This document shows positions 63,648 through 64,000 of a DNA stretch of 64,000 bases, one piece after another. The notes beneath the pieces are model-generated. The model had not been told where the DNA came from and searched no databases. It saw only the letters and a list, made by a program, of their open reading frames with translations. Source of the stretch: Maniola hyperantus (Eukaryota; Arthropoda; Insecta; Lepidoptera; Nymphalidae); the NCBI RefSeq assembly GCF_902806685.2, contig NC_048556.1, positions 12,052,734 to 12,116,733 on the forward strand, written 5' to 3'. Numbering within the stretch: position 1 is the first letter of the stretch; each line of letters begins with the position of its first letter. A program made the translations under genes and the position numbers.

Positions 63648-63862
63648 TCCATACTTCCATATTATAAATGTGAAAGTGTGTCTGGCTGTCTGTCTGTTTG
63701 TCTGCTAGCTTTTCATGGCCCAACAGTTCAACCTATTTTGATGAAAGGTACAGAGTTAACTTACATCCATACATGAAGGACATAGGCTACTTTTATCCCG
63801 GAAAATTAAAGAGTTCCCACGGGATTAAAAAGAAAACTTGAATCCATGGGGCATATCTAAGT
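63648..63862 (+). mobile_element. Helitron-like family B copy with decayed 3' end
   Basis: A|TCCATACTTCCATATTATAAATG, TGTCTGTCTGTTTGTCTGC, GGACATAGGCTACTTTTATCCC and TTCCCACGGGATT. The 3' hairpin and CTAG are degraded. Confidence 0.6.
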
Positions 63863-64000
63863 AGTTACTAATAAGTCGAAATTCCACGGAAACGTACGAA
63901 GCGATTTGCCTCCACGTTTCTTATTCGAACCGCTAGGATATGGAACGACTTTCCGGCATCAGTTTTGCCTTGAAGGCTGAATCATTACTTGTGGGGGTGT

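Overview
The window looks like a gene-poor, A+T-rich stretch of a butterfly or moth (Lepidoptera) nuclear genome. The assignment rests on the repeat landscape: dispersed elements ending in ...GACGAAGTCGCGGGCAT..AGCTAG|T, tRNA-derived SINEs ending in GATGATGATG, LINE tails of (ATTCT)n, and many short palindromic MITEs, all of which I know from lepidopteran genomes. No species can be named from sequence alone.

Host genes are few. At the left edge (51-449, minus) is a BED-type zinc-finger coding segment. At 16918-17403 (minus) is the last coding exon of a fibroblast growth factor gene, probably the branchless (bnl) type. It has a clear 3' splice site, the FGF signature ENNYNTYS, and a long basic then Ser/Thr-rich tail; its upstream exons were not found. 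I found no other convincing host gene, functional tRNA or rRNA gene.

Most of the rest is mobile DNA. (1) 8518-15460 is a large pogo/Tigger-like DNA transposon. It has inverted subterminal blocks, a 5' non-coding exon and intron, a 1112-residue DD35D transposase carrying an 11-unit tandem repeat, clusters of a ~14-bp motif on both sides of the gene, and a 515-bp tandem duplication whose units each hold a ~160-nt GC-rich hairpin. (2) 34291-43418 is a structurally complete Ty3/gypsy-type LTR retrotransposon on the minus strand. It has two 1343-bp LTRs, a 4-bp target duplication (GAGC), a tRNA-Lys-like primer site, a polypurine tract, and gag and pol joined by a predicted -1 frameshift at A AAA AAC, next to the gag stop. 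(3) 57967-60251 is a decayed ~2.3-kb DNA transposon with good terminal inverted repeats and a broken coding region that also holds an internal minisatellite. (4) Two non-autonomous Helitron-like families (called A and B here) occur about ten and fifteen times; they share their 3' ends and differ at their 5' ends. (5) MITEs of several families are present, including a 366-bp hAT-like element inside a SINE with a perfect 8-bp target duplication. (6) There are SINEs of three families and 3' ends of several LINE families.

Layout: 0-0.5 kb BED gene; 0.5-3 kb small repeats and a foldback element; 3-8.5 kb A+T-rich with no recognisable gene; 8.5-15.5 kb pogo-like element; 16-17.4 kb MITEs and FGF exon; 17.4-34 kb presumed FGF intron or upstream DNA with SINEs, MITEs and Helitrons; 34.3-43.4 kb LTR element; 43.4-64 kb repeat-rich intergenic or intronic DNA. 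Family names, copy relations and boundaries were judged by eye; no alignment or database search was run.
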